In this document: piece by piece, positions 15,911 to 26,073 of the stretch
Layout: every line of letters begins with the position of its first letter
Position numbering within the stretch: position 1 is the first letter of the stretch
From: Leptolyngbyaceae cyanobacterium RM1_1_2
Lineage (GTDB): Bacteria; Cyanobacteriota; Cyanobacteriia; Phormidesmidales; Phormidesmidaceae
Length of the DNA stretch: 32,633 nt
Assembly: GCA_012032345.1 (NCBI GenBank)
Contig: JAAUQI010000055.1
Span: 1-32,633 of the forward strand
Reading direction: 5' to 3'
Notes under the pieces: model-generated
What the model was told of the DNA's origin: nothing
Databases searched by the model: none
What the model saw: only the letters and a program-made list of their open reading frames with translations
Translations under genes and position numbers: made by a program

Positions 15911-16250
15911 AACTGAGCAAATCACCGAAGAAATTGAAATTGAAGGCAGACGCGGCAGCGAAGATATTGGCGGCGGTTTTGGCCCACCCAAAGAAGCCAT
16001 CAAAGCCATCACCCGATCGATCACCCGCAAGCGTGTTCCTTTAGACGTTCAGGCCCTGCAAAACCAGATGGAAGGCTTGATAAGCATCGTCGGCGACATG
16101 TTTCAGCAAGCCGAAGCCACCCCCGGCATGAAGCTAGACACCGTCGAACTCTCAGTCGAAGTCAACGCCGAAGGCCAAGTCAGCCTAGTCGGAAACGGCG
16201 GCAAAATGGGCAACACAGGCGGGATTACTTTGAGGTTTATTCGTCCCTAG
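15876..16250 (+). CDS. Trypsin-co-occurring domain 1 (Trypco1 / CU044_2847-type) protein
   Basis: The 124-residue protein starts with a beta strand ([12 protein letters not shown]), has [18 protein letters not shown], a helix pair ([22 protein letters not shown]), and ends with two strands and a Gly-rich turn ([20 protein letters not shown], then [10 protein letters not shown]). This layout fits the Trypco1 family, described in bacterial conflict systems together with trypsin-like or caspase-like peptidases. No catalytic residues are known for the domain; it is thought to be an adaptor or regulatory module. The ATG at 15876 overlaps the tail of the truncated avd frame. Its position after a caspase-FGE gene suggests that they belonged to one system. 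Confidence 0.7.
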   Translation: MTEPSPIWVIAETEQITEEIEIEGRRGSEDIGGGFGPPKEAIKAITRSITRKRVPLDVQALQNQMEGLISIVGDMFQQAEATPGMKLDTVELSVEVNAEGQVSLVGNGGKMGNTGGITLRFIRP

Positions 16251-16484
16251 GAGAGAAGGGAGTAGAGAAGGGGAGGGTGAGGTTGTAAGTTTTGAATTGG
16301 GCGATCGCTGTGCAACCTTGAGAACTTGTGATTTATGGCATTAAGTAAGTATTCCTAACCAAACGTCGCTCTAGATCGCTGAAAGCTTTGATATACCGTC
16401 CCCAGCAGAGTTGTTTAAATAGATAGAACGACCTACTTGTTAGCGCAAATCGATTAGCCAAGAACGTCTGCCACCCATCCCCCC

Positions 16485-16516
16485 ATCCACTCATCCCCCC
16501 ATCCACTCATCCCCTC
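16485..16516. repeat. 16-bp C-rich tandem repeat overlapping the 3' end of the GAF gene
   Basis: ATCCACTCATCCCCCC is repeated with one change (ATCCACTCATCCCCTC). The second copy overlaps the last bases of the minus-strand GAF gene. Similar CATCC-rich runs occur at about 24665-24700 (upstream of the phospholipase-D gene). The rest of 16251-16506 holds nothing recognisable. Confidence 0.7.
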
Positions 16517-19349
16517 CCCTGACTCCGCGAAAACGGCTTACTCGTCGGCCCCTCCAGCGGCACCCGCTGAGCCGGATTTTTGTGGGCAATGGGCAAAATT
16601 ACCCGACTCAGCACCCGACCATCATCGAGCTTATACAGGTTGAGTTCGCCCCCCATTCGCTGCATCAGTAGCTGACAGATAGCAAAATGCAGACCTGGAG
16701 GATCTTCTAGCTTAGAGGGTGTAAGCAGGTCTTCTGGGCGACCCGAATGTAGTTCCTCCACTAGGGCATCGTCAATCAGGCCGTTGTCAGTAATCGCCAC
16801 CTCAACCCAGTCGCGGTTATGCAGTCGCACCAGACATCGATTCTGCCGCCAACAGAGGAGCGATCGCAGGCCGCCGCCATCAGCTCATACAAAATAAACT
16901 CAATCTTAGGAATATCGCCGCCAATGGTGAGATTGTTGTCATTGTGAACCTTGGCCCAGAGCTGCTGCCGCTCGATCGCCGTGCGGGCGCGCTCCATCAG
17001 ACGGTTTAGCAGGCTGGCTAGGGGCGTAGTTTCATATTCGCTGTGGAGCTGCCACTCTTCGTATTTCAAAATTGGGGCCAGGGTCGAGAGCAAAGTACTC
17101 AACTGTCGCAACACCTGCTGATACTGAGGGCTGGACGGCAGATTTTTTTTCACGCTCAGCTCATTCAGGCGGCGAATGCTGTACTCTACCAGCCGATGAG
17201 TTTCGCCAAAGCGTTTTTGCTTATACCAGTTGAGCGCCTCTAGAGATTCTCGCTGGGTCAGCAGCATCTCCATCAGGCTCAGATGACGGCGCGACCAGGC
17301 AAGCTGATTAGTCAATAGCACCAGCACGTTGAGATGATACTCTGACCAGCGGCGATCGCTATTATCCGCCAAAACTAGGACAGCGTTGCAAGCATGCTCC
17401 GGGGAGGTTTTCAGCGCTATAGCCAGAACTTTGCTACCCGTCGGTGCCTGTAGCCACTGCCGGGTATTGTCAGGGAGTTCTTCTAAAGTCAGGGGCAAGA
17501 TGCCTTCTGTCTGCAAAGCCCAGTTGAGGATTGCGTCTGAAGCCACAGAGATAGTCCCTTTTGTCACCAGCTCAAACTGCTTTTGGTCAATCGCTGAGCT
17601 GGTGATACGAGCGTCTAGCTGTCCGGCTCCCCAGCTAATCAGGCCAATCAGCGGCACCCGCAAAAGATTAGCAATATACTCCAGCGTTCCCTGCTCTAGC
17701 TGGTCAAGCTGGAAGGTTCGCTGCAGTGTCTTTAAGCCCCACTGCATAGTCTGATAGAGCTGCACCTGCTGATTTACCTGCCGCTGTAGCTGCCACTGAT
17801 GCAAAATCAGACCCACCTGCTGGCTCACCACCTGCACTAAAGATTTCTCTAGCGAGTTCCATCTGCGCTCCTGACGGCTGCTGACAATCAGTAACCCCTC
17901 CGGCGCATGACCCATGGAGACGTTGCAAACAATCAGCGATCGCGCCTTCATCTCCGCCAGGATAGGGTGCCACGCCAGCAGCTTCAGATCATCGTCTAAA
18001 TCTTCAATGCAGATAGATTCGCGGCTGCGCTCCACCATCTGCCAGTCAACATCGCTCAGCGCTGGCCAGGGAGTCCGGGCGAAGCGAGCAACCTGAGTGC
18101 GGCTGTAGTAGCACAGCTCAAACCTTTCTATCTCAGAATTATAGAGCAGCACCATAAGCTGATCGGCCTGTAGCCGGGGGCACAGCTCTTGGGCACAGAG
18201 ATCCAGCGTTTTACGCCAGTCTTCTTGATCGTGGACACTGCGCGAAACCGTCGCCGTCAAAATCTGATTGGCCTTAACTTCTTTAATCTTCTCCTCCATT
18301 TCAACCGTCGGCATCGCCAGCCCCACCAGCCGCGCCGCAGCCTGTAGGTAATTACGCTCCGCCTCTGACCAAATTCGGGCCTGTTCGCCCTCAACCAAGA
18401 CAAATCCCAGCAGCTCTGACTGAAATCGAATCGGGGCGGCAATCAGCGATCGCGCATGTAGATGCTTTATCAAAAAGCTGGTTTCGTTGGCATTGAGGGA
18501 GGTTTGCGCTTCGCCAATTACGACTAGCTGATCAGACTGCAGTAGCTGATAAAATTCCTTAATCTGATTGACGGTAATACGAGAATCGACCGGATGACTC
18601 TCGTCTGAGTGCAGAGTAGGCCGGATGGGGTGATAAACCAGCCGAGACCAGAAAAATCTTGACCTGGGTTCAAACCAATAAACACTGGTGCGGGCAGGGG
18701 CAACAAACTGGTGGGTGGTCTCAGCTGTGGCTTTGAGCCTGTCTTCTAGGTTGGTAAAGGTCTCTAGTTCCCCTAGCAGGCTCAGCAGCGGCTGATCGGG
18801 CCGCTTGGCCCGTAGTCGCTGCTGAGCCTGCTCGTGTAGATAAAGCGCCTCGGCTAAAGCACCCAACACCAGCGCCAAAACTGCCCGCTCGGATGAGCTA
18901 GGGGACATGCCCCACTGCTGTGTTGCCAACATCAAGACGCCTAAGCAGGTATTGCGATAGCGTATAGGGAAAAGCAGGGTGCCTTGAATATTTTGCTTTT
19001 CTGCCAGGGGCAGCCAGACCCCAGCCTTTGGCTCAGCCCGTAAATCAGGGACTGCCAGGGGCCGCTGCTGAATCACGACCTGCTCCATCAGATCCCCAGA
19101 ACTGAGTGAAATTACCTGGTTGAGCAGGCGCAGCGTGGTGGCGCTACGGCCTCCTTGGCCTCGGAGCTGATGGTTAACCCGGTCATATAAACCCACCCAG
19201 AGCAGAGAATAGTCGAACTCTGAACTGACATACTCCAAGACAGCCTCCATTAGCTGCTCTAAACTCTCCACTTCGCGGAGGGTTTGAAGAATGCGTCCCA
19301 AAGCCACAACTTGCTTATCAAACGTGGTTGGTGCCTTTGGCTGCCCCAT
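16507..19349 (-). CDS. Multi-GAF sensor protein with histidine-kinase-like ATPase end (frameshifted)
   Basis: The frame from ATG 19349 runs to 16776, and the C-terminus continues from about 16829 to 16507 one frame over. One base is missing near 16827-16830: IDVWC joins RLHNRDWVEVAITDNGLID. The joined protein has about 947 residues with four GAF-like domains (about 10-165, 190-350, 370-520, 540-700), a helical linker and an ATPase-like end (EFILYELMAAACDRS, then DNG, then GLHFAICQLLMQRMGGEL). The Asn residues of the usual N-box are absent (Glu and Ala instead) and no clear phosphoacceptor-His box is seen near 730-760, so it may be a non-canonical or inactive kinase. Ligands are unknown. Confidence 0.75.
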
Positions 19350-19644
19350 GCCCTATCGACTCCTTAACGGCCCAGTTGGTTCTACTGCCAGACTTAGAGA
19401 GCTTTTATAGAAATCCTGCTGCGATCGCACAGTTTTTAACTCTCTTTCTATTTCTACTATTACTCAATAGCTCAGAGATTCTGTCGCTATGCAGGTCTAC
19501 CGACCCAGTTTACTGGTTCAATCACGACCCTACCTGCTTAATGTAATGCACCCTTACTCTCAAGATATTGCCAGGATATTACCAAGCACTACAGCGACTA
19601 TTAAATCGCTCACAATATAATACGCAGTTGAGAGGAGACGGTTT

Positions 19645-20739
19645 TTGCAAGATATCTACACAAGTCTGATTCGTCCACTGCTGTTTGCTATACCGGGGGC
19701 AGGTCCTGAGTGGCTGCATCAGCAGACTTTGCGGAGCCTAGCCTGGATGACGCGGCCTGGGCCAAATGAGGCCACCGCTAATCAGCCCTCGGTCTATCAA
19801 ACCTGGCTGCAGCAGGCTTATACATTAGCCGATCCGCGACTGCAGCAGTCTCTCTGGCAGCTAAAATTTGACAATCCAGTTGGCTTAGCTGCCGGATTTG
19901 ACAAGGATGGTGTGGGCCTGCGGGCCTGGGCGGCGCTGGGATTTGGCTTTGCAGAGCTAGGGACTATTACCCTTCACCCCCAGCTGGGTAATCCGCGTCC
20001 CCGACTGTTTCGACTGCCTGCCGATGGTGCTGCCCTCAATCGGATGGGGTTTAACAATCAGGGGGCGGCAGCTCTGGCCGCTCACCTACAGCGAATTCAC
20101 AGCCCTGTAGCCGTGCCGATTCCGGTGGGGATCAATCTGGGCAAGTCTAAGGTGACGCCGCTAGAGCAGGCTGCTGCCGACTATCAAAACAGCTTTAAGC
20201 TGCTGAAAGACTGGGGCGACTATTTTGTAGTTAACGTGTCGTCTCCTAACACGCCGGGGCTGCGATCGCTACAGGCTACCGATCAGCTAGCGGCGATTGT
20301 GGATGCGATTCAGCAAGTCAACCCCGGACAAAAGCCGCTGCTGGTTAAAATTTCGCCCGATTTGGACTGGCAGGCGATCGCGGCGATTGTCAGACTGGCG
20401 ACAGATTATGATCTAGCTGGCCTGATTGCCACCAACACGACTGTCCGCCGCAGCGATCTAAAAACCCGAATTTTGCAGCCCACAGGTCAGCCCGTCGCCA
20501 ACGAGGCGGGAGGACTTAGCGGCGCGCCGCTGCGATCGCGCTCAACTGAGGTGATTCGGTTTATCTGGCAGCAAACCCAGGGCCAGCTGCCGATTATCGG
20601 AGTCGGCGGCATTTTTAGTGCCGAAGACGCTTGGGAAAAAATCACTGCCGGGGCTGCTCTCGTCCAGGTCTACACGGGCTGGATTTATGAAGGCCCAGGG
20701 ATGATCCGCCGCATTTTAAGCGGACTTTTGCAAAGCTAG
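19645..20739 (+). CDS. pyrD: Dihydroorotate dehydrogenase, class 2 (quinone)
   Basis: The 364-residue protein oxidises dihydroorotate to orotate, passing electrons to quinone at the membrane. It has the class-2 N-terminal helical extension ([19 protein letters not shown]), then [38 protein letters not shown], the active-site loop [17 protein letters not shown] with the class-2 Ser, TNTTVRR, and the FMN phosphate region [16 protein letters not shown] with [12 protein letters not shown]. It starts with TTG at 19645, chosen because AGGAGA lies 8 bases upstream and the N-terminus fits. Frame intact. Confidence 0.95.
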   Translation: MQDIYTSLIRPLLFAIPGAGPEWLHQQTLRSLAWMTRPGPNEATANQPSVYQTWLQQAYTLADPRLQQSLWQLKFDNPVGLAAGFDKDGVGLRAWAALGFGFAELGTITLHPQLGNPRPRLFRLPADGAALNRMGFNNQGAAALAAHLQRIHSPVAVPIPVGINLGKSKVTPLEQAAADYQNSFKLLKDWGDYFVVNVSSPNTPGLRSLQATDQLAAIVDAIQQVNPGQKPLLVKISPDLDWQAIAAIVRLATDYDLAGLIATNTTVRRSDLKTRILQPTGQPVANEAGGLSGAPLRSRSTEVIRFIWQQTQGQLPIIGVGGIFSAEDAWEKITAGAALVQVYTGWIYEGPGMIRRILSGLLQS

Positions 20740-20765
20740 AGGCACATGATTTGAGCCATCTCTCT

Positions 20766-20816
20766 GAGGCGGTTGGCTTAGCCCATAGAAGATAGACCAG
20801 CCACTTAAGCCGCCTC
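20766..20816. terminator. Inverted repeat between convergent pyrD and cupin genes
   Basis: GAGGCGG (20766-20772) pairs with CCGCCTC (20810-20816), overlapping the 3' end of the cupin gene. The loop is long (37 bases) and no T-run follows, so it is a weak candidate for a shared terminator. Confidence 0.35.
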
Positions 20817-21299
20817 TAGATAGGGAATCTCAAAGCCGTGCAGTTGCGGCTGCAATCCAGAGCTGAGCAGGGCACACAGACGGGGAATCTGCTGGGCGTT
20901 GTAGACGCGAAATTCACTCTGCACTGAGGCGTTAACACTTCTGACCGCTTGGTTGATGACTAAAGAGCCTTTGCGATCGGAAACTGAGCGGTGGAAAGTC
21001 CCCGGCGGAATCCGTAGGATATCTCGGTTGGCCGCCAGCCGTACCCGATGGTAAGGCAGATCCCAGGCAAAATTCACCAGATCAAACGTGCGTCCACCGC
21101 TGACAGCCAGCAAATTGTCTTCCTGGTGAGGATGGAGATAAAACTGCCAGCTTCCCTCAGCGCTGTTGTTGGGGCTGACAGCAGGGCCATCGTGAAAAAC
21201 TAAATCGCGGGCGTTGGAACGAGCAACCGTAATATCAAAAAATCGGACGTTGGGAGTATTGCGGAATTTACTGAAAGCAACTAGCTCAAACATGTTCAA
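20805..21299 (-). CDS. Cupin-fold protein
   Basis: The 164-residue protein shows a single cupin-like beta barrel. It has WQFYLHPHQEDNLLAVSGGR (a first cupin motif with two His) followed by FDLVNF, RDILRIPPGTFHRSVSDR (a second motif with PPGxFH) and LVINQAVR. The His residues could bind a metal, but the usual motif-1 Glu is shifted. The substrate is unknown; sugar or small-acid epimerases and dioxygenases are possible. It is divergent from the LysR gene at 21406, with an operator-like dyad in between, so it is probably the target of that regulator. Confidence 0.7.
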   Translation of the reverse strand: MNMFELVAFSKFRNTPNVRFFDITVARSNARDLVFHDGPAVSPNNSAEGSWQFYLHPHQEDNLLAVSGGRTFDLVNFAWDLPYHRVRLAANRDILRIPPGTFHRSVSDRKGSLVINQAVRSVNASVQSEFRVYNAQQIPRLCALLSSGLQPQLHGFEIPYLEAA

Positions 21300-21342
21300 A
21301 CGTATGGATAAAGTATGGGCTTGTTAGTTAAGCTAGCTTTAC

Positions 21343-21361
21343 TTTTTGTTGGCAACAAAAA
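21343..21361. promoter_or_regulatory. Palindrome TTTTTGTT-GGC-AACAAAAA
   Basis: Perfect 8-bp arms around a 3-base spacer, in the 106-bp region between the cupin and LysR genes. It may be a second regulator-binding site. Confidence 0.45.
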
Positions 21362-21374
21362 CCAGACCGGTTCG

Positions 21375-21399
21375 CATCTATTCGCTTTACGCATAGATG
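21375..21399. promoter_or_regulatory. LysR-type operator (T-N11-A dyad)
   Basis: CATCTAT (21375-21381) and ATAGATG (21393-21399) form a perfect 7-bp dyad with an 11-base spacer. The inner bases fit the T-N11-A rule for LysR-family regulators exactly. It ends 6 bp before the LysR start codon and lies upstream of the divergent cupin gene, so negative autoregulation with control of the cupin gene is likely. Confidence 0.65.
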
Positions 21400-21405
21400 T
21401 AATTT

Positions 21406-22284
21406 ATGAACATTTCTCAGTTAGAAATTTTGGCCGCGATCGCGCGATCGGGAAGCTTTTCGGATGCGGCGCTGAAGCTGGATATTTCTCAGTCGGCGGC
21501 CAGTCGCGCGATCGCGTCTCTGGAGGCTGAGCTGGGGGTGCCGCTGCTGGTGAGGGGGCGCTTTGGGGCGCGGCTGACGCTGATTGGAGAGCGGATTATG
21601 GCCCATACCGATCAGATTTTAGATTTGCGCGAACAGATTGACTACGAGGTCAATTTAGAAAAAGGGCTGTACGGCAGTCAGTTGCGAATTGCCTCTTTTC
21701 GCAGCGCTGCTACTCACCTGCTGCCTGCAATTATTGCCCACTTCTGCCAGCGCTTTCCCCGCGTTGAGGTTTCTCTGAGCGAACACGACCCAGCAGGGGT
21801 CGAAAGATCGCTGCGGGCTGGAGACGCAGATATCGGGCTGGTGCCCCTGCCGCGCTCAGAGGAGTTTTGTGCCTGGGAGATTGCCCGCGATGAGTATGTG
21901 GTTTTGCTACCCCACTCGGTGGGCTATGTGCCTCCTGAGATTACATGGAGCGATCTGGCGCAGCACGACTTTATTTTGCTCAACTACGCGGAATGTACCT
22001 CAGCGGTGCGTAATCACTGGGCTACCTGGGGGCAGCCGCTGCGGGTAGCCTACTTGATCAAAGAAGACTCAACGATTGTCAGCATGGTGGCGGAGGGTTT
22101 GGGGGCGGCGATTTTGCCCCGGCTGGCAGCAATGCCGATTCCTGACGGCATCCAGGTGCGATCGCTGCCAGTGCCGCTAGAGCGAGTCATCGGGGCGGCG
22201 ACGCTGGGCAATGCGCCGCATCCACCCTCGGTGCAAGCCTTTTTGGAGGTTTTGCAAAATCAGCCGCAGTCGAAGAACCCCTAA
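21406..22284 (+). CDS. LysR-family transcriptional regulator
   Basis: The 292-residue protein has the N-terminal winged helix of the family (NISQLEILAAIARSGSFSDA, then LDISQSAASRAIASLEAELG, then LLVRGRFGARLTLIGERI) and a periplasmic-binding-like effector domain (LRIASFRSAATHLLPAIIAH, RAGDADIGLVPLP, VSMVAEGLGAAILPRLA). The effector is unknown. It starts at ATG 21406, 6 bp after a perfect T-N11-A dyad. The divergent cupin gene is the likely target. tex begins 30 bp downstream and may be cotranscribed. Confidence 0.92.
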   Translation: MNISQLEILAAIARSGSFSDAALKLDISQSAASRAIASLEAELGVPLLVRGRFGARLTLIGERIMAHTDQILDLREQIDYEVNLEKGLYGSQLRIASFRSAATHLLPAIIAHFCQRFPRVEVSLSEHDPAGVERSLRAGDADIGLVPLPRSEEFCAWEIARDEYVVLLPHSVGYVPPEITWSDLAQHDFILLNYAECTSAVRNHWATWGQPLRVAYLIKEDSTIVSMVAEGLGAAILPRLAAMPIPDGIQVRSLPVPLERVIGAATLGNAPHPPSVQAFLEVLQNQPQSKNP

Positions 22285-22314
22285 AATATGAATCTAAAGA
22301 CTTCTGGCGATTCC

Positions 22315-24602
22315 ATGTTAGACATTTCTCAGCAGCTTGCCCGTGAACTCTCTGTGCAGCCGTCCCAGGTGGACGCTGCCCTGGCACTGATGGCTGAGGG
22401 GGCTACGGTGCCCTTTATTGCCCGCTATCGCAAAGAGCGCACAGACAATCTCGACGAAATTCAGCTTCGTGATCTCAGCGATCGCTACGCCTATCTCAAA
22501 GATCTCAGCGATCGCAAACAGGCCATTCTCAAGGCAATTGACGAGCAGGGCAGGCTAACGCCGCAGCTAAAGCGCCAGATTTTAGCCTGCAGACAAAAAA
22601 CAGAGCTAGAAGACCTCTACCTGCCCTATCGCCCTAAGCGCCGCACTCGGGCAACAACGGCCCGTGAGCAAGGACTCGAACCGCTAGCTGACTGGCTAGA
22701 GCAGCTCAACCAGTCGGGCCAAGAGGTGAGCGATCTGTCATCTAGGGCAGCTCAGTACGTCAACTCAAATCAGGGGCCAGATCAGGGGCCAGAAACAGCC
22801 GCTGCGGCTTTGCAAGGGGCAGCAGACATCCTGGCGGAAGCGATAGCAGAACGGGCAAATTTGCGGGCCGCAGTGCGATCTTTTTTGCTGACGGGGCGGC
22901 TGGAATCTGCGATTAAGCCAGACTATGCCGAGGGCACGACCAAGTATGAGATGTATCGCCGCTACCAGATTCCGCTCCGTGAGGCGGCTCCCCACAACCT
23001 GCTAGCTCTGCTGCGGGGGCAAAAAGAAGGAATTTTGAAGCTGGAGCTGACCTTTGACAGCGAGAAAATTTTGGCGCAGCTAGAGGCGCAGGTGATTCAG
23101 ACGCGATCGCCTCTGGTGCGCTCCTTTTACCAAACTCTGATTGCCGATGCCTTGCGGCGGCTGATGCAGCCTGCGCTCACCAGCGAGGTGATAGCTGAGA
23201 AAAAGCCTGGGCAGACGAGCAGTCGATCGCTACGTTTGCCGCTAACTTGAGAAACTTGCTGCTGGCTGCTCCTGCCGGAATCAAGCCGACCTTGGGGATT
23301 GACCCTGGTTTTCGCACCGGCTGCAAAGTGGCGGCGGTAGATGCTACGGGCAAGTTTTTGGCCTACCAGGCCATCTTTCCGCATCAGTCAGCCGCGAGGC
23401 GCACTGAAGCCGCTGAGACGCTGCGGCGGCTGATTCAGCAGCACAACATTGAGCTGATTGCCATTGGCAACGGTACTGCCGGACGCGAAACCGATGCCTT
23501 TGTGGGGGAAGTCTTGCAATCATTACAAAATCCGCCGATTAAAGTACTGGTGAACGAGTCGGGAGCGTCGATCTATTCGGCTAGCGAGGTGGCGATCGCT
23601 GAGTTTCCTGATCTCGATATCACGGTGCGCGGCGCTATCAGCATTGCCCGTCGCCTGCAAGATCCCCTAGCCGAGCTGGTCAAAATTGATCCCAAATCTA
23701 TTGGCGTCGGCCAGTACCAGCACGATGTTGATCAAAAGCGGCTGCGTAAGCAGCTAGACGAAACGGTGGAAAGCTGTGTCAACTACGTGGGGGTTGACTT
23801 GAACAGTGCTTCCAAAGAGCTGCTGACCTACGTCTCTGGTCTCAGCGGCGCGGTAGCAAACAATATCGTGGCCCACCGCAACCAAAACGGTGCTTTTTGC
23901 AGCCGCAAGCAGTTGCTCAAAGTCAGTAAGCTCGGCCCCAAAGCTTTTGAGCAGGCAGCAGGCTTTTTACGCATTCGCAACGGCGAGAATCCTCTTGACA
24001 ATACAGCGGTTCACCCAGAGAGCTATGGGGTGGTGCAGGCGATCGCGGCTGACCTGGATCTTTCTCTAGCTCAAATCTCACAGGCCCAAGAGCGCCTACG
24101 ACGGCTAGATCTGCAGCGCTACGTCACCGAGACCACAGGCTATCTTACGCTTCAGGACATTCTGCAAGAGCTAGAAAAACCAGGGCGTGATCCCCGTGAG
24201 CAGTTCGCCTACGCCCAGTTTCGAGCAGACATCAGCGAAATTGGCGATTTAGATCTGGGTATGGAGCTAGAGGGGGTAGTCACTAACGTGGCAAACTTTG
24301 GTGCCTTTGTAGATATTGGTGTGCACCAGGACGGGCTGGTGCATATTTCGCAACTAGCTGAGCGCTTCGTCAAAGATCCCACCGAGATCGTGCAGGTGGG
24401 GCAAATTGTCAGGGTGCGGGTGCTAGAGATAAACGCTGCCCTCAAGCGTGTTAGCCTGTCAATGCGATCGCCGTCTGATTCGCCTGACCCGCCCGGAACA
24501 TCTGGCCCATCTGCGCCCAAGCCTAAAGCCGCTAAGAGATCGCGCTCCGATGGAGCCGCTCCTACGGCAAACGACCTCAAAACCAAGTTTAACCATCGCT
24601 GA
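22315..24602 (+). CDS. tex: Tex family RNA-binding / transcription accessory protein (frameshifted)
   Basis: The first frame is open to 23250 and the second carries on to 24602; joined they give about 763 residues, a normal Tex length. Domains in order: Tex N-terminal helices (LMAEGATVPFIARYRKERT), the HtH region with LEDLYLPYRPKRRTRAT, the YqgF-like RNase-H fold (TLGIDPGFRTGCKVAAVD), two helix-hairpin-helix segments (ELLTYVSGLSGAVANNIV, KVSKLGPKAFEQAAGFLRI) and an S1 domain (LEGVVTNVANFGAFVDIGVH) with a Pro/Lys-rich tail. The break lies at the A5 run at 23200-23204, where one base is missing; the chain then continues DEQSIATFAANLRNLLLAAP. I chose ATG 22315 (MLDISQQLARELSV), which fits the family better than 22288. 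Confidence 0.88.
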
Positions 24603-24769
24603 GACATAGCAAGCCGCAGTCTAGTTAAGACAACTCAGATCGCTGAATCTTTACGTGACCGACATCCTATTCATCCTTCATCCCTCATCCTTCTGCCTTT
24701 CGCCATAGCAAAGCCAGTCAGGAACTGCTTAAAATTAAGGCAAATTTGCAGGTTTGAGGCTACAAGCGC

Positions 24770-26047
24770 GTGATTGTGTCGATTTTACTCAGCACCGCCG
24801 TCTTTATTTTTATTGCAGTCTTGCTGGTGCTGTATTTTCGCGGTGCCTTTCGCCGACAGCCCGACTACTCCCTACAGCGGGTACCCAGTCCTACAGCAGA
24901 TCACTTTATGGCGGCGATCGCTGGCCTTTCCGACTCGATTGAGCTGCCGGGGCAAATTACTCACTTTTGGTCAGATATTGCCACCGTCCAGGCCGAGCGG
25001 CTCAAGGCCATTAAAAGCGCCCAACGCTCAATCCAGTTTGAAACCTACATCATGACCCCCGGCCAGCGGGCTGACGACTTTGCCGAGGCTTTAATTCAGC
25101 AGAGTACAAACGGGGTCAGCATTCAGCTGGTCATTGACAGCTTTGGAGCGCGATCGCTGCCCAAGCGCTATTGGCAAAAGCTGCGTTCGGCAGGGGTGGA
25201 AGTTCGCTTTTTTAACGCGTTTAGCTGGCGATCGCCGACTGATTTTCTAGCCCGCAACCACCGCAAGCTACTGCTCGTCGATCAGAGCCAGGCCCTAATT
25301 GGAGGAGCCGGAGTTTCAGACATGTGGGACGGCGTGGGCGAGGGCGAAACCGCACCCTGGCTAGACACAGAAGTTTGCATCAAAGGCCCAGTGTTGACCC
25401 GGCTCAGGGGACTGTTTCTGCAACACTGGCTAGATGCAGGCGAGTCTGCTGATCTATCAGGCGTTGACTGGCAGGCCAAAACCACCGCTGCGGATGAAAC
25501 CTTGCTGGTAACGTCGGGTAAAGACCCGAGCTATCGCGGCTCGTCTATTCGAGCTTTGATGCAGCTATACGCCCTATCAGCCAGCCAGCGTCTGTGGATT
25601 GCCAGCCCTTACCTGCTGCCCGATCGCAATACTCGCAAGGTTTTAATTAAAGCAGCGCAGCGGGGCATTGACGTGCGAATTTTGACGATGGGGTCGCTCA
25701 GCGACAAGCCCTATGTCTATTACGCATCGCGGGAGCTGTATGGCGAACTGCTTAGATCTGGCATCAAAATCTATGAGTACCAGCCCAGTATGATGCACGC
25801 CAAGCTGGTTCTCATCGACCAAGACTGGATCAGCTTAGGCAGCGCTAACCTCGATCCGCGCAGCTTTTTTCACAATGATGAGCTAAATCTCTCAGCGGCA
25901 AAATCTGTGCTGGTCAGTCAGCTAGAGCAGCTTTTTCATCAGGCATTTCTCAAAAGTCAGCCGGTGGAGCTGACAGCTTGGCGATCGCGCTCACTCTGGC
26001 AAAAACTTTATGGCCGCTGTAGCCTGCTACTGTACTGGCAGCTCTGA
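24770..26047 (+). CDS. Phospholipase D / cardiolipin synthase-like protein with two HKD motifs
   Basis: The 425-residue protein starts with one membrane helix (VSILLSTAVFIFIAVLLVLYF). It has two PLD catalytic motifs: NHRKLLLVDQSQALIGG near residues 163-180, and MHAKLVLIDQDWISLGSANL with DPRSF near residues 341-366. It also has FETYIMTPG and WIASPYLLPD, typical of ClsA-like enzymes. It probably condenses phospholipids to cardiolipin or acts as a related phosphodiesterase on the membrane. The start codon is GTG at 24770. The 167-bp gap after tex holds a CATCC-rich run (about 24665-24700) and otherwise nothing recognised. Confidence 0.85.
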   Translation: MIVSILLSTAVFIFIAVLLVLYFRGAFRRQPDYSLQRVPSPTADHFMAAIAGLSDSIELPGQITHFWSDIATVQAERLKAIKSAQRSIQFETYIMTPGQRADDFAEALIQQSTNGVSIQLVIDSFGARSLPKRYWQKLRSAGVEVRFFNAFSWRSPTDFLARNHRKLLLVDQSQALIGGAGVSDMWDGVGEGETAPWLDTEVCIKGPVLTRLRGLFLQHWLDAGESADLSGVDWQAKTTAADETLLVTSGKDPSYRGSSIRALMQLYALSASQRLWIASPYLLPDRNTRKVLIKAAQRGIDVRILTMGSLSDKPYVYYASRELYGELLRSGIKIYEYQPSMMHAKLVLIDQDWISLGSANLDPRSFFHNDELNLSAAKSVLVSQLEQLFHQAFLKSQPVELTAWRSRSLWQKLYGRCSLLLYWQL

Positions 26048-26073
26048 TCATAATCAAAAAGTATTTGTAGCAG

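Noticed and set aside
16440-16520. C-rich ATCCACTC repeats as a CRISPR array
   Set aside because: The units are directly adjacent with no spacers; it is a simple two-copy tandem repeat.
19328-19546. A 72-codon plus-strand frame between the GAF gene and pyrD
   Set aside because: It overlaps the GAF gene start, has a low-complexity Leu/Phe core and no recognisable pattern.
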